A stretch of DNA of 64,000 nt from assembly GCA_022496805.1 (NCBI GenBank), contig CM040103.1, forward strand, positions 4,420,001 through 4,484,000. The letters run 5' to 3'. Shown one piece after another: positions 48,826 to 59,900 of the stretch; position 1 is the first letter of the stretch; the number at the start of each line of letters is the position of its first letter. The DNA is from Pohlia nutans (lineage: Eukaryota; Streptophyta; Bryopsida; Bryales; Mniaceae). Under the pieces are notes generated by a model that worked only from the letters and a program-made list of their open reading frames with translations, ran no database searches and was not told the origin of the DNA. The position numbers and the translations under genes are program-made.

Positions 48826-49413
48826 TACACTAAATGTCTGGGGAGAATTGATGTCTTTTACCACAATTCGTTCAAAGGTGAAGGGAAAGAGTGTCCCTAT
48901 GTTACACATGAGTTTGCCACTTGTCATTCTCATTTTTCATTGAGAATATCATGTACTTTTCAAGTAATAAGAGTGACATGAGGTGACATGCCATGTTTAC
49001 TATAAAGTTGCCATATTGCATTGTAACACTACATTCGTTTTATTTTTCTTACAAGGACACTACCGTAGTAGGAAGGCAGGGTCGGCACTTTCATGTCGAA
49101 TAATTAATTAAAGTTTGAAAAGTAGGGGTCGGCACTTTCAAAAATAATTATTAAAAATTCGGCTATTAATAACTAACATTGAATTTTACTAGCGGCTACA
49201 CGTTTTCCTTTGTTTTTTGTCTACAATTTTTGTTGACTTCATTTTTGTTGATTTCGACAAAATACTTGATAGATTTATTTATTTTTTCGGCATTTTTTTG
49301 GGGAATTATTTTCTGCCGACCCTGCCTTCCTGGTACGGTATACCTCCCTCAAATTAAATAGTGTTTAGGTTGAGAAACATTGTCCCGGACACCAAATATG
49401 CCATTTAGTGTAG
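48826..49413. mobile_element. TATTTAGTG-ended element, copy 2, interrupted
   Basis: Matches the 47597-47916 and 51079-51380 elements up to 'acaaggacac' and again from 'tacctccct', with the 276-bp MITE between. The right end is 'atatgccatttagtgtag'. Confidence 0.7.
49063..49338. mobile_element. MITE with TIR CCGTA...GGCAGGGTCGGCA, copy c
   Basis: 276 bp, same length as copy a (1541-1816) and nearly identical over most of it. TA flanks it at 49061-49062 and 49339-49340. Two related empty sites, 47840 ('aaggacgctatatctccct') and 51299 ('aaggacactatatctccct'), show the target before insertion and confirm a single TA was duplicated. Confidence 0.92.
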
Positions 49414-49483
49414 TTACCTAGTCTGTCCATGTAAGATATTTTTTTACATTCACACTAATGTTGTGGATAAGGACCAGGTTATC

Positions 49484-50193
49484 GGGGTCTTTATACTAGT
49501 GACCAAGGGCCCTGGCCAAGGGAAATTCTGCACTATGATTGGAGGATAAGAGCCGGCGGGTCCAAGTACACTTTACACTAGCCATAAAAGGAGGAAGTGA
49601 CCAAGACTAAAAATGGATGAGAAAATAACATGGAATCCTGCATGTCTAGAAATGGATCATAAGGTTTTCTGGTCACCCAGATAATGCGGCGAGACCACCA
49701 AAAGAGGTTCTCTCGCCGCATTATCTGGGTGACCAAGAGATTTTGTTTTTTTTTTTGGGGGGGGGGGCTTATACCCGGCATACACGTGTCTTGACAAACA
49801 TTATGGCTTTACCGGCCACTTCGTATGTTGTCCTCATTCTTTACGGCCTCATTTGAGGGCCTTCCGGTTGTTTTTTTGACATTTTGAGGATGTTTTCACT
49901 ATCATATGCTTGTATCTAACTGCACTACTGACTTGTAATGTAAAATTTCAGGGAGAAGAAGAGAGAGAAGAAGACCAAGAAGAGGAGTGCAAAAGAAAAA
50001 TAAGTTATCAAATCTACTCTTTTCAAAAATACATTAAAAATTTCAGCCCACCTTCCCTTTGGTCCAAGTTCACTTTACACTATTGTTGGTGACCAATGGA
50101 TGGGAAAGTTGGCTCTTGCTCATGGCTCTTGACCAAGGGTCGTGACCAAGAGAATTATCCATCCCGGCTCTTGGTCACTAGTATAAAGACCCC
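49484..50193. mobile_element. GGGGTCTTTATACTAGTGACC-ended MITE with internal hairpin
   Basis: The ends GGGGTCTTTATACTAGTGAC and 'ggtcactagtataaagacccc' are inverted repeats of more than 20 bases; 'tat' lies close to both outer ends, so a 3-bp duplication is possible. Near its left half sits a perfect 25-bp hairpin (49670-49735). 'ccaag(t)t/acactttacacta' occurs twice. No coding sequence is recognised. Confidence 0.75.
49670..49735. other. Perfect 25-bp hairpin
   Basis: 49670-49694 (TGGTCACCCAGATAATGCGG and five more bases) is the exact complement of 49711-49735, with a 16-base spacer. It is GC-richer than its surroundings. It could come from a smaller nested inverted-repeat insertion or a small-RNA hairpin. 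Confidence 0.8.
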
Positions 50194-51078
50194 TATGTTC
50201 CATTCATTTTGATCCCTGTGGAGAGATTGACACAGGCCTGAAGGTGGTGTCATAATGAAGCTATTCAAGTATTTTTTAAATACTAACTTCATACAGTATT
50301 TGATCTCCACAGAAGTTGACAAGATTCAAGTTATGGCACATGAGCCGGAATTAATGAGCCGGAATTGTCGCTGAGTTCTTCATGTCAACTGAATTCTTCA
50401 TGTCAACTGCCGTGAGAGCAGCCTCAGTTACACCTGCAAAAAGGCACAGTAGCCTCTCGCCAGAGCCTTGTGCTCTTGGTCCTCTGTGATGTTTCTCTTC
50501 TTTCAACGAAATAAAAGCGTTCGGTTGTTTCAAAAAAAAGAAGAAAAAAAGCACAGTAGCCGATAATAAGTATGGCATAAACTTGTGCAAAACAATCTTG
50601 TGTTCCCGCAATTTTGGTTTCTATGCTGAGAGCATCTCTATTACACTGGATGGCATATTGGTGTATTTGGAGCATGCCCAACAACAGGTGTTTTGGGGGA
50701 CCAACGCCAAGATTTGGTGTAGTCATTTCCACTTGGTTCGAAGTTTGGCCCAACAACTACCCACTAATGCTAAAAAATAGTTTTTGGACCCAAAGTTTGA
50801 GGTTTCCCTGCCACCTACAGAAGCTTTGGCGCAAGCAAATTTCTTACACCAAGCAAGCAAAGATGCTCAATCAACAATTAAATAAAGAACTTGAAGACTA
50901 TGTGCTTCAAGGTCATCAAGTTACTTTCATAAAATCTTTGTTTAATAAGTTGCCTTGGTGTTCATTCAATGAATGTTGTTGGGCTACTTCTTGTATAACA
51001 TTTCTCTAAGTTAAAAACGGCCCTCAAATTAATGTTTGGCGAACATATTTGTTCTAGAACTGCTCGGCTTGCTCTTAG

Positions 51079-51380
51079 TATCCAAGGAGAATTGATGTCT
51101 TTTACCACAATTCATTCAAAAATGAAAAGAAATAGTGTCCCTTGGCAATACATGTTGTAGGAGTTTGCCACTTGTCATCCTTACTTTCATTGAGAGTGCC
51201 ATGTTCTTTTCAAGTAATGAGAGTGCACGACGTGGCATGCCATATTTATTATAAAGTTGCCATATGTCATTGGAACACTACATTCATTTTTTTCATACAA
51301 GGACACTATATCTCCCTAAAATTAAAATGTCCGGGTTTAGAAATAGTGACCCATGATCCTAAATACGCCATTTAGTGTAG
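51079..51380. mobile_element. TATTTAGTG-ended element, copy 3
   Basis: Carries the ordered interior of the 47597-47916 element and ends 'aaatacgccatttagtgtag'. Its 'aaggacactatatctccct' is an empty site for the MITE at 49063. Confidence 0.65.
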
Positions 51381-52107
51381 CACTTTGGATTGCACTCTAA
51401 AGGTCATCCAAAAAGTCAAACCGTTCCCCCACCAACATCATCGAATTAAACTCTTGAAAATAGTAAGTGAGTCATTCACAAGTCACGACGCAGGGACTGT
51501 GCAATTACGATGTGCAATTAAGAAGAGGAGATACACTAGCAAGAGTGATTTTGAGGGCCCTGATTTTTAATGGATTATCCAATGTTACAGTCCAAATAAT
51601 TGAATTGTTCATGAACCCAGTCTCATTCATTTTTCCATAGCGAGAGCGGTGTCCAGAGTGCTAGTAGAGATGCTCTAGACCATTGAAACAAATTGCCACT
51701 TCTAACAATTAGCATTGATTGCATCCAGTATATGCTATTTGTGATCTATTTGGGATATGGTTCAGATTACTTTTCCATATCAAGGAAGAAAAGATGCAAA
51801 TTTAGGAGTAAAATATATTATAGTAACTTCAAATTTCCTTTTTCATGGAATGTCTTGTTGTTGTGCATTAGATTATGTTTGTAGGCAAAACAAAAAGACC
51901 TAGTTTTGTAATCTTTTCGAACTATAAATGTGAGTTTAAAGTTTTTCCCACTTAACTCTATTATCCCAAAACGAAAGTAAAATCCATCACTTGTATTTCA
52001 CAACTGAAGCCTTCTCTTTTTGAACGTCGTTTCCAACTCATCCTTCAGATACATACCCTACGCCATGGTCACTTTCAACATGAACTTATCAGTTTATGTT
52101 TCAAAAC

Positions 52108-52361
52108 ACCACGTGTCATCTTGTGATTGGTGCACGGTGACGTGGACATCTCAACATCTGACGTGGAGATTCAATCTGGACACCAAGCTGTCTGAATCCG
52201 ACCCTCACACTAAGCTTACTTCACCACGAGTCCCACACGGTCAACAAAACTGGGTAGACCCTTCACCCTAAAAAATAGGACAGTTATTTCCCATAAATTT
52301 ATGTTTCAGAGTGCCACGCGTCACCTTGTGATTGAGTTAGACCCCTGAAAATCTGACGTGG
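52108..52361 (+). promoter_or_regulatory. ACGTG-motif cluster upstream of the rhodanese gene
   Basis: A G-box CACGTG (52110-52115) and three TGACGTGG motifs (52138-52145, 52159-52166, 52354-52361) lie 510-770 bp upstream of the chosen start. They belong to a duplicated block ('cacgtgtcat.ttgtgattg..' and 'gccacgcgtcaccttgtgattg'). ACGTG cores are bound by plant bZIP and bHLH factors. A diverged copy of the block is at about 23925-24005, so the motifs may be part of a repeat rather than a selected promoter. Confidence 0.4.
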
Positions 52362-52874
52362 ACATTCAATCTGGTGACCCTCACAGATGGCGATTCATTC
52401 CTTCAGCACGGTCAGCGAATCTGTCCGTCTGACGAAGTGATACACCCATGGCCGCTGCGTCACGCTGCAGGGAATCCCAGTCACAAGCCACATGCACGTC
52501 TGTCATCAATCAAGAAATGCGTGATTCGCATCACGCAACGGACACCATTTCAATCGCCAATCCACTAATTCTGGCAAAAAGCACATAACTTAAACATTCA
52601 GTAATTAAGTAGCATGCACTGCACCTGCCTTGCCTTCTACAGTAGATGGTGCGGAATATTCGACACCCAATAGTACTTTAATCGAACAGGTGGAGCCTCA
52701 AGATGATCAAGCAGAGTGGGCATGAAGGCTAACTTACTGAATGTTATGCAACATCATGAAAGCCATTGCAATAAGGATCCCACAGTTTTAGTTGACGAGC
52801 TTTGGTTAACCCAGCTTTGTTTTTGGAGCGTCTTGTGGTGTTTTTTGTTTCTCCTGTGCAATTGCAATCTTGCT

Positions 52875-55800
52875 ATGGCTGTTATTAATACAGATCCAGC
52901 AGCATCAGTATCAGCAGCCGTTGTTGTTGGTGATGAGGAGATGACGGATGTGGAGAAGCGGGAGAGGTTGCTGCAAACGTACAATGCTCTTTGCGATGAG
53001 AGTTTCAAAGGAGTTCCCGAGATTTCCAGTGAAGAAGTGCTGCGCATCTTGTCTCATCCCAGTGAGGATGTGCGCACGTCCATTGTGTTGGTGGATTGCC
53101 GATCCGAAGCTGAGCAAGCTGTAAGTAGGGTCAACTTTTGTGTCTGTTTCTTGGTTTTTGTTTTGTGTTTTTCTGTTTCTTTTTAATGTTTTTGGGGGTG
53201 CAACTTTGGTTTGTAAACGCTTGGATGATCTGCCGTGTTATGAGATCCTGAAGACCAGTCGCTTAAATACTCTCCCTCAATGTGTTCATGGTTCGCTATA
53301 ATTCCTTAATATTGCTTACAGGAGAGAGTAATGTGAGATCAATCTGTTTTTCTTGGTTTTTGTTTTGTGTTTTTCTGTTTCTTTTTAATGTTTTGGGCGT
53401 GCAACTTTGGGTTTGTAAACGCTTGGATGATCTGCCGTGTTATGAAGACCAGTCGCTTAAATGGTCTCCCTCGATGTGTTCATGGGTTTAGGTTAAGGTT
53501 TGCTATAATTCCTTAATGTTGCTTACAGGAGAGAGGAATGTGAGATCAATCTGTTTTGAGTTGTTTCTTAATGCTTTCATTGATAGTTAGCCCTGCATTG
53601 GGAGCTCCGCTTCAGGCTATGGCGTAGCTATGACGTACTGAGCATTTGGAATATTATAATGGTGCAGGTGTCCATGATTCCGGGAGCGGTGACAATGATT
53701 GAAGTGGAGGAGAATCTGGACAAGTATAAAGATGTGGAGCTTATTCCTTACTGGTATTTGTAATTCATTCCCTTGTGCTCTCAGTTCATTCCTTCAACGG
53801 TAAAGTGTCTACAGTTCTTTCTCTTTTCCTCTCTAAAGAGCATCTGCACCCTTCTCTCTTTGACCAGTATCATCGGATCCAAAATTTGGTGTCATAAATT
53901 ATTGTCTTCACACTCTTGAACCGTTATATGTCCCTCTATGTAGTTTGTGAACCAATCACAATAACTATACTTTATTTTCTATCAATTTAGGATAACGAGC
54001 CTTTCTTAAACTTACAGAGGGAAAACAAGGTCCTCTATGCTACAAACTAGCCAAGCATTTGGCTACAACTTTTGACCTTTAGTGTGGGTTACAAATAGTG
54101 GAGCACATGTTCTTTATCTATCATTCAACAGTAAAATGCCTACAGTGAATGGATTAGAAAATGCACAAAGGTTGTGGCAGCATAAACTTTCCTTGTAGGG
54201 GAGCTATAATACCAAAAGTGGTGTAACAAAATTTTGTACACGCAAACCTCTTTAATCTTACAACCTCCGGTCCCCTCATTGTGACATAATTGCAAGTGTG
54301 CCACAATTGAGGATAATGTGTAGAATACTCTAGAAAGTCATTTTTAGTGAAAATCACAATTAAAAAGTTTGAGTGCATGTGTATACCCCATGACTTGACC
54401 TATTCGTTTGAAGTATTATAACGATTTTGAGGCCCATTTCCTACAATCCCTTTTCTATTAAATTTTAAAAAAAAAAATCTTAAATCGAAGATGTTGGGTG
54501 CTACAGTAAAGACATCATTCCTCACTAGGGGTTGTCACACCTCCTTGGAGAATGGAGAATGGAGAATGAGACAAAAGAGGAGCCAATAGGATAACTTCTC
54601 CATGGAGGTGTGACACCCCTTTTGTGGTTTGTGGAGATTGAGAATGGAGAATAAAGAGGTTGTTAGTTGGTTATTCATCCTCCAAGCATGGGCCATTCTC
54701 CATTCTCTGAGAACCGTTCTTCACCCGTGGAGGAGAAAAATGGAGAATGGAGAATCTCCAAGAATGAGCCCTCCCCATTCAAGGAGAGCGTGCCATGTCC
54801 CCATTCTCCATTCTCTGAGAATGGGAAGAAAGAGGTGTGACAACCCCTACTATCAAAGAACAATGCCACTATAGAAAAAGGACCCAACCATGTAAGTTCA
54901 AGAATGTTATAAAATTCTTCTTCTTTTACCAACACTAAATAACATAACGGCAATGTAATGAACATCAAGACGCAAATAAGTCCATTCTTTAAATTGTTAA
55001 CTATAATTTTGTTAAATCAATTAGAAACCCACCACCCCCGAGCTGCTATAGCTCTTCTGTTTTGTTTATAGAGCTCTTTTGTTTTGTCTATGAAGCTATT
55101 GTAACTCTTTTGTTTCACTACTACCAAGGCGCCACTTCTCACTTAGAAAAGTGTAAGAGTGCACTGTGCACACTTGTTCTACATGACGAATTGCACTCAC
55201 CAAGTCTTGAGCACCTAGGCAGTGAGTACAAGGTGTCACTGTTTGACTCACCTACCGAGTGAAAAGCAACACCTTCTTCTTGTACTGTTTTGTGTATCAT
55301 ATCTTTCTTTCATTTCTTAAATTTTTACACAATAAGGAAATGATGTTGGGCCACTCTTGGGTTGCAGTACCACCGTACCGAAGATCTCATCTCTCTTTTG
55401 TTTTGTTGACCATATATATGTTTTCATTTAGAGCATTACCACCCATGCACGCTAGGACTAACCCTCTCAAATTATTCATCTACATGTGAAGGGCCCTTGC
55501 ACTCACACTCCCCCACCCTTGCACGCCCTTCACGTATCAAAAGTGCCCATCAAATAGTGAATGGACCAATCACAAGTAGAATGAGAGGAATAATCATCGA
55601 ATAGTCAACTCAATAGTGATTTCAAGGCCCAATTTGTAACGCACTAGAATCCAGAGTCAAGAAGCATTTTGAAAGGCCCCTTGAAAATTTTCATCCACTT
55701 CTTGAGGTCAGAGACCCTCTGAGGCCATGGGTGGCCATGCTCTTATTGATTTGAACACAAATGAAATGATGTTGCAGTGCCATAGGAAGGCGGTCAGGCT

Positions 55801-56018
55801 GTTTCACCAAGAGACTGCTGGAGAGGAATCCGGGCATGAAGATCAGGAACCACATGGGCGGCATTCTGGACTGGAGTCATGTGGAAGGCCCTCTGGTGGA
55901 TCGCTCCACGCAGCAGGCCATCCAGCGACTGCACGCCGGCGGAGCCTACCATCTCAAGCACCTTCCCAGCTTCAACAAAAAGCTGGAGATCTTGTTGCCC
56001 AATAATATTCAGGCTTGA
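52875..56018 (+). CDS. Single-domain rhodanese (sulfurtransferase-like) protein
   Basis: Predicted rhodanese domain. Members transfer sulfane sulfur through a persulfide on a loop cysteine; the substrate here is unknown. Exons 52875-53120, 53668-53753 and 55778-56018, phases 0 and 2, give 190 residues. The domain runs from about VLVDCRSEAE (residues 71-80) through IPGAV (86-90) and the loop YCAIGRRSG, with catalytic C111 and R116 intact, to LDWSHVEGPLVD (about 135-150). The ATG at 52875 has a favourable context (GCTATGGCT). An in-frame ATG at 52722 would give 241 residues with a hydrophobic leader (LCFWSVLWCFLFLL), so a signal or anchor form cannot be excluded. Similarity of 52605-52745 to a repeat at 2230 argues that this part is leader. 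Intron 1 holds a 200-bp tandem duplication and intron 2 two MITEs. The gene converges on the ABCI gene 945 bp away. Confidence 0.88.
53143..53550 (+). repeat. Tandem duplication in rhodanese intron 1
   Basis: Copy 1 (about 53143-53342) and copy 2 (53343-53550) share 'tttttgttttgtgttttt', 'gtaaacgcttggatgatc', 'gaagaccagtcgcttaaat' and 'attccttaat.ttgcttacag'. They are highly similar, so the event looks recent. Each ends in an acceptor-like 'ttgcttacag' that is not the one used in the phase-consistent model. Confidence 0.9.
54527..54848. mobile_element. MITE with TIR AGGGGTTGTCACACCTC, intact copy
   Basis: A 17-base perfect inverted repeat at both ends and a 3-bp duplication ACT (54524-54526, 54849-54851). 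It lies in intron 2 of the rhodanese gene and is the uninterrupted relative of 1278-1889. Confidence 0.9.
55433..55745. mobile_element. AGAGCAT..CCACCCATG-ended MITE, copy 2
   Basis: Left 'agagcattaccacccatgc' pairs with right 'catgggtggccatgctct'. It shares its interior with 35371-35670. The right end is 33 bases from the rhodanese exon 3 acceptor, so the element probably abuts the branch-point region. Confidence 0.75.
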
Positions 56019-56963
56019 GTGCACTCCAGGTTTTCTTTACACTTTCCAGTCTAAACTGCTTATAGGAAGTCCCTCCCACACAAACAGGAATCCAAGAAAT
56101 AATACTTTACTCCCCTTTCAAGTATGAAGGAAAAGTTTCAGGGGAAACTGTAAAAGAGAATGATACAAGTAATACAGGATGGAAAGTTAGGGTCCTTTAA
56201 AGTTAGGGTCCTTTGAAAAGCTTACACTCAACTAGTGAACCATTTCTAATTGCAAATTGCACATTCTCTGTAAATGTCCCCAGACTCTCGTATTGTGTAC
56301 AAATCTGATTGATTGGACATGCCAAGTAGTTGGGAACACATGTCATTTCGAAGCCCATTTGTCCCTCGAAGGTAGTGGGTCTCTAATAACACTACCTTGG
56401 AGGGACAAATGGAAACCTCCTAAGGTATCACCTATGATCACATACATGACCAGAGTAAGCAAACTTCTACAGTATCACACTAGACCTAATCAACCTTCCA
56501 ATTTATTATTCTTCATTGTTCTTGCATAGACAATACAAAGAATCAAAGCACTTGTACAGTTTTCAGCAAACTAACATTGGAATAGATTTGATATGCAATC
56601 ACGTCACCAGCTGTCAAATATGGTTTTTATTCAATAACATTAGCGGACATACTGCACATGTAATGTGACTATTTTTCAAGGCCCTCAACCTCAATTTGCT
56701 TTGACAATCAAGCTAAGAGGTCGAGGGTAAAAGAATGGGAGTCCCACCAGGCTAAGGACGCATTTAGACCTACACTAGCCAATGCAGACTCAACCTATCT
56801 GTGAAGTGTTTGTACTAATTGCATCATTATCCCTTCTACAGTAGAATGTTACTGTAGACCATTGAATTCAAGTTTTCTTGCTCTCTTGGCCTGGCTACAG
56901 AGGCTTGCATTTTAAACTAGAAAGAAATACCTGGCATGGTTTACGGTGCGAGAATGTAAAGCT
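56019..56963. other. Gap between convergent rhodanese and ABCI genes
   Basis: Holds the two 3' UTRs and a 22-bp hairpin (56356-56411). No further coding frame is supported. Poly(A) sites are not fixed. Confidence 0.6.
56356..56411. other. 22-bp hairpin between the convergent genes
   Basis: Arms 56356-56377 and 56390-56411 match at 21 of 22 positions around a 12-base loop. It could be a transcript-end structure, a small-RNA fold-back or a remnant MITE. Confidence 0.7.
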
Positions 56964-59900
56964 TTACACTCTGAGCACACGGTTTGAGCTCAAATCATAA
57001 GGGTCTTCTCCAGCTATGGTGGAATGTAATCGGCCACCTGCCCATCCATTGTTCAATACTTTCTTAGCAGACTCACCAATCACGCGTGTCCCGTCCGGGT
57101 TTTGATCCTCGAATTCAGGCAATCCCTTTGCAACTCTCTCCTTTCGAACACGTCTCTGTTCATCTATTTCCTTCCGTAACCACCTCTCCACTGTCCTCTG
57201 TGATAACATAAGCAAGCCTTATAGTTAATACAAAGACATCAAACCAAACAAAACACTTTGCTGTGAAAAAATCTAAATGCCAGTTACGGTATGCCAAATG
57301 TAAGGTACCTACAGTGGCAGGAAAAACTCAAAAATGATGTGAGCTAGGGATAATACCATAAGCGAGAGCTCCTTCATTTCTTCTATTTGGCCAATAGGTT
57401 TGGTAAATTGTAACCTCCCCTTTGCAACATATGCCTGAAACATTTGTAAGATTGAATATCTGGTCAGCTTCTTAGGTCAAGAAGACGTACAAATCTCAAT
57501 GTGGTCAGACGTGGCTGCTTCTGTATACATAGGAGTTGATATAAATCACACTTGAAGGTAATAGAAAGAAGAAATCATAACCTACATTTTTGAACAAAAG
57601 AAAGATATGTTTTGAAAGTTACTATAATCGACTATTGATTGGAATTGATGTGAAGCTTACAATATGGGTGGGCCATGACTCAAGCCCATCAAAGATATGG
57701 GTGGCATAGATGATAGTGGCTCCTCTCTCGTCGCATTCAGATCTCAAAAATGCCATCAAATCAGCTCGTGCCAAAACATCCAAGTCAACTGTAATCTCGT
57801 CCAGAAGTAACACCTTCACCAAAGCAAGAAACACAGAATCAGAGACACATAAAACAATACAAATAAGTCCACTCAGTAGCTATCATTTGCACCTTCATCA
57901 ACGAGTAACACTGAGAAAATTTACCTGATATGGGCGTAGCAAGCCCATACATATTTGCACCCGTCGCCTTTGACCGTCTGAGACCTTGTGCATGCGCCAC
58001 TTGAGGTCAATATCAAGGACCTGTCCAAATTTTCAAATCCAATCAATGCTTTTGAGATAAGAAAGAAGCTTCCCACATCTCACCATTGAAATACTCATTG
58101 CACGGTAACCAATGATTTACTTCTCTCGGAACATGACTTGGCACATGACCAAGTCCGACCTTTCCATCCAAGAATTTTGTAAAATTGACTGATTGCTCTA
58201 AGTAAACCACCCTATTTGTGCCACTTTGTGTCAGCATCTTACATTAACAATTTTAAATTTGATATGTATACATAATAGGGTGGCTTACCTTACACGCAGC
58301 TACAGTTATAGGAATGGAAGCAGGGTTTTCAAATTTAACCCTTAAAGGACCAAGAAGCCCAAATTAGACTTCATGTTTTTCATGTTTTTAGCATTCTTTA
58401 GTAGGTTCTATGCGCAGTTACTTTTGTTTAATTTAAAAATTTAAAAAACGATTATACTAAAACATGCAATATTCTTCACTGATTCTGATGATATAAAATC
58501 TAGTCCCTTCTGAGTTACATTTTTGACAAAATGATCAATTGAAGTTGTCATTTTAAAACCATGAATCCCTGGTTCTTTAAAACGGGAAGAAGTAATTCTA
58601 CAGCGCTACATTACCTTAATCAGACGCTCCCGTCTTGAGGCATCAATGCCTTGCATTCCAAAAATCATCTTCTCAGCAGGCACGTCCATTTGCAAAGGAA
58701 CATCGAAGCCAGCGAATGCCACATCCCTCCTCCACTACATAGATAACAACAGAAAATGGTTAACTCTCTTCAATAGTACCTTGTTTTCCAAAACAACATC
58801 CAACACTCAGATTTCTACCTCCAAATAGAGTTAACCAAAAAGTCAGCTCAAAGAGAAAAGTTTTAGCAAACTCCTCTTGAACTCCTCTTGAACTCATATT
58901 GAAATATAAATAGACCGAAAACTAGTTCATGATGAGTTGGGAGACAATCTAAAGCAAGCCACTATCATTATTCTCCACACCTCGCAATGACTCCCACACC
59001 TCCTACCAAACCTCCAAGCCCATGGCCCACAAGGGGACAATCTATGACACGACACTATTCAACCCAAGTATAGCTTAAAAGAGAGGTTAGAAGTAAAGCA
59101 AAAAGGGAGGTTAGATGGGCTTCTTTTTGGTTAACTCAAATAGACCAAAAAAAAAAATACATGGTTCTAAAAACATCAATAGCAAGAGAGGAAGAGAAAG
59201 AAAGATACCTCTCCACCAAGGTACGCTAAGGCCCCACTGGAAGTGAGAGCGGTATCATGAAAAGCCGATCGCCCTAACACTCGCACCATGCCAGGATCCA
59301 CCATATGTTTCCCGCCCAGGATCTTCAGCAGTGTAGTTTTGCCTGCATCAACAGAAAAAAAAATCAAAAAATCAAAAAACTGCATATATTCAATCACGAA
59401 TTTGACTCCTCTATCCATATCCTAGAGATTAGGGTTTAGGGTTGAATTCGAAATGGATAGAGTTTTAGGGTTCACAATAGTTGCAGAGATTTTAAACAAC
59501 CACACGTGAATCTAATTCTTGCAACCCGCGTCGCTCCAAAAAAAGAATAGACTCTTGAATGTCCAAATGGTTTAGTACGTCACATTGGCATTAACCCCTA
59601 AAGGACCATAAAGCCACCAGGTGGCTCCTGTTTTTTTCAGTGATTTTGAGTAGGTTTTATGTAGATTCTTTTTTGTCATTTAAAAAAAAAAAATTAATTC
59701 AACATATGAAATATTCTTCACTGATTCTAGTGATATAAAATTTGGTCCCATTCAAATTATAATTTCCACAATAAGATTGTTTAAACTTGTCATTTTAAAA
59801 CTATGAATCCTTGGTCCTTTAGGGGTTAACGCCCAATATGACCATCTGCATCATTGAACTTTGCAACGGTGGCATTTTCTCATTTTACCTCGGATTTCTG

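Larger units (their letters stand above)
42700..52000. other. Repeat-rich intergenic region between GPAT and rhodanese
   Basis: No gene is recognised. It holds MITE-like elements at 43683-44001, 44915-45502, 46484-47077, 47597-47916, 48494-48612, 48826-49413 (with a nested 49063-49338), 49484-50193 and 51079-51380. Fragments ending in 'gtgctagtagagatgctct' lie near 44391 and 51676. The spacer between is AT-rich. The minus-strand frame at 46067-45837 (76 codons) resembles nothing I know. Confidence 0.55.
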
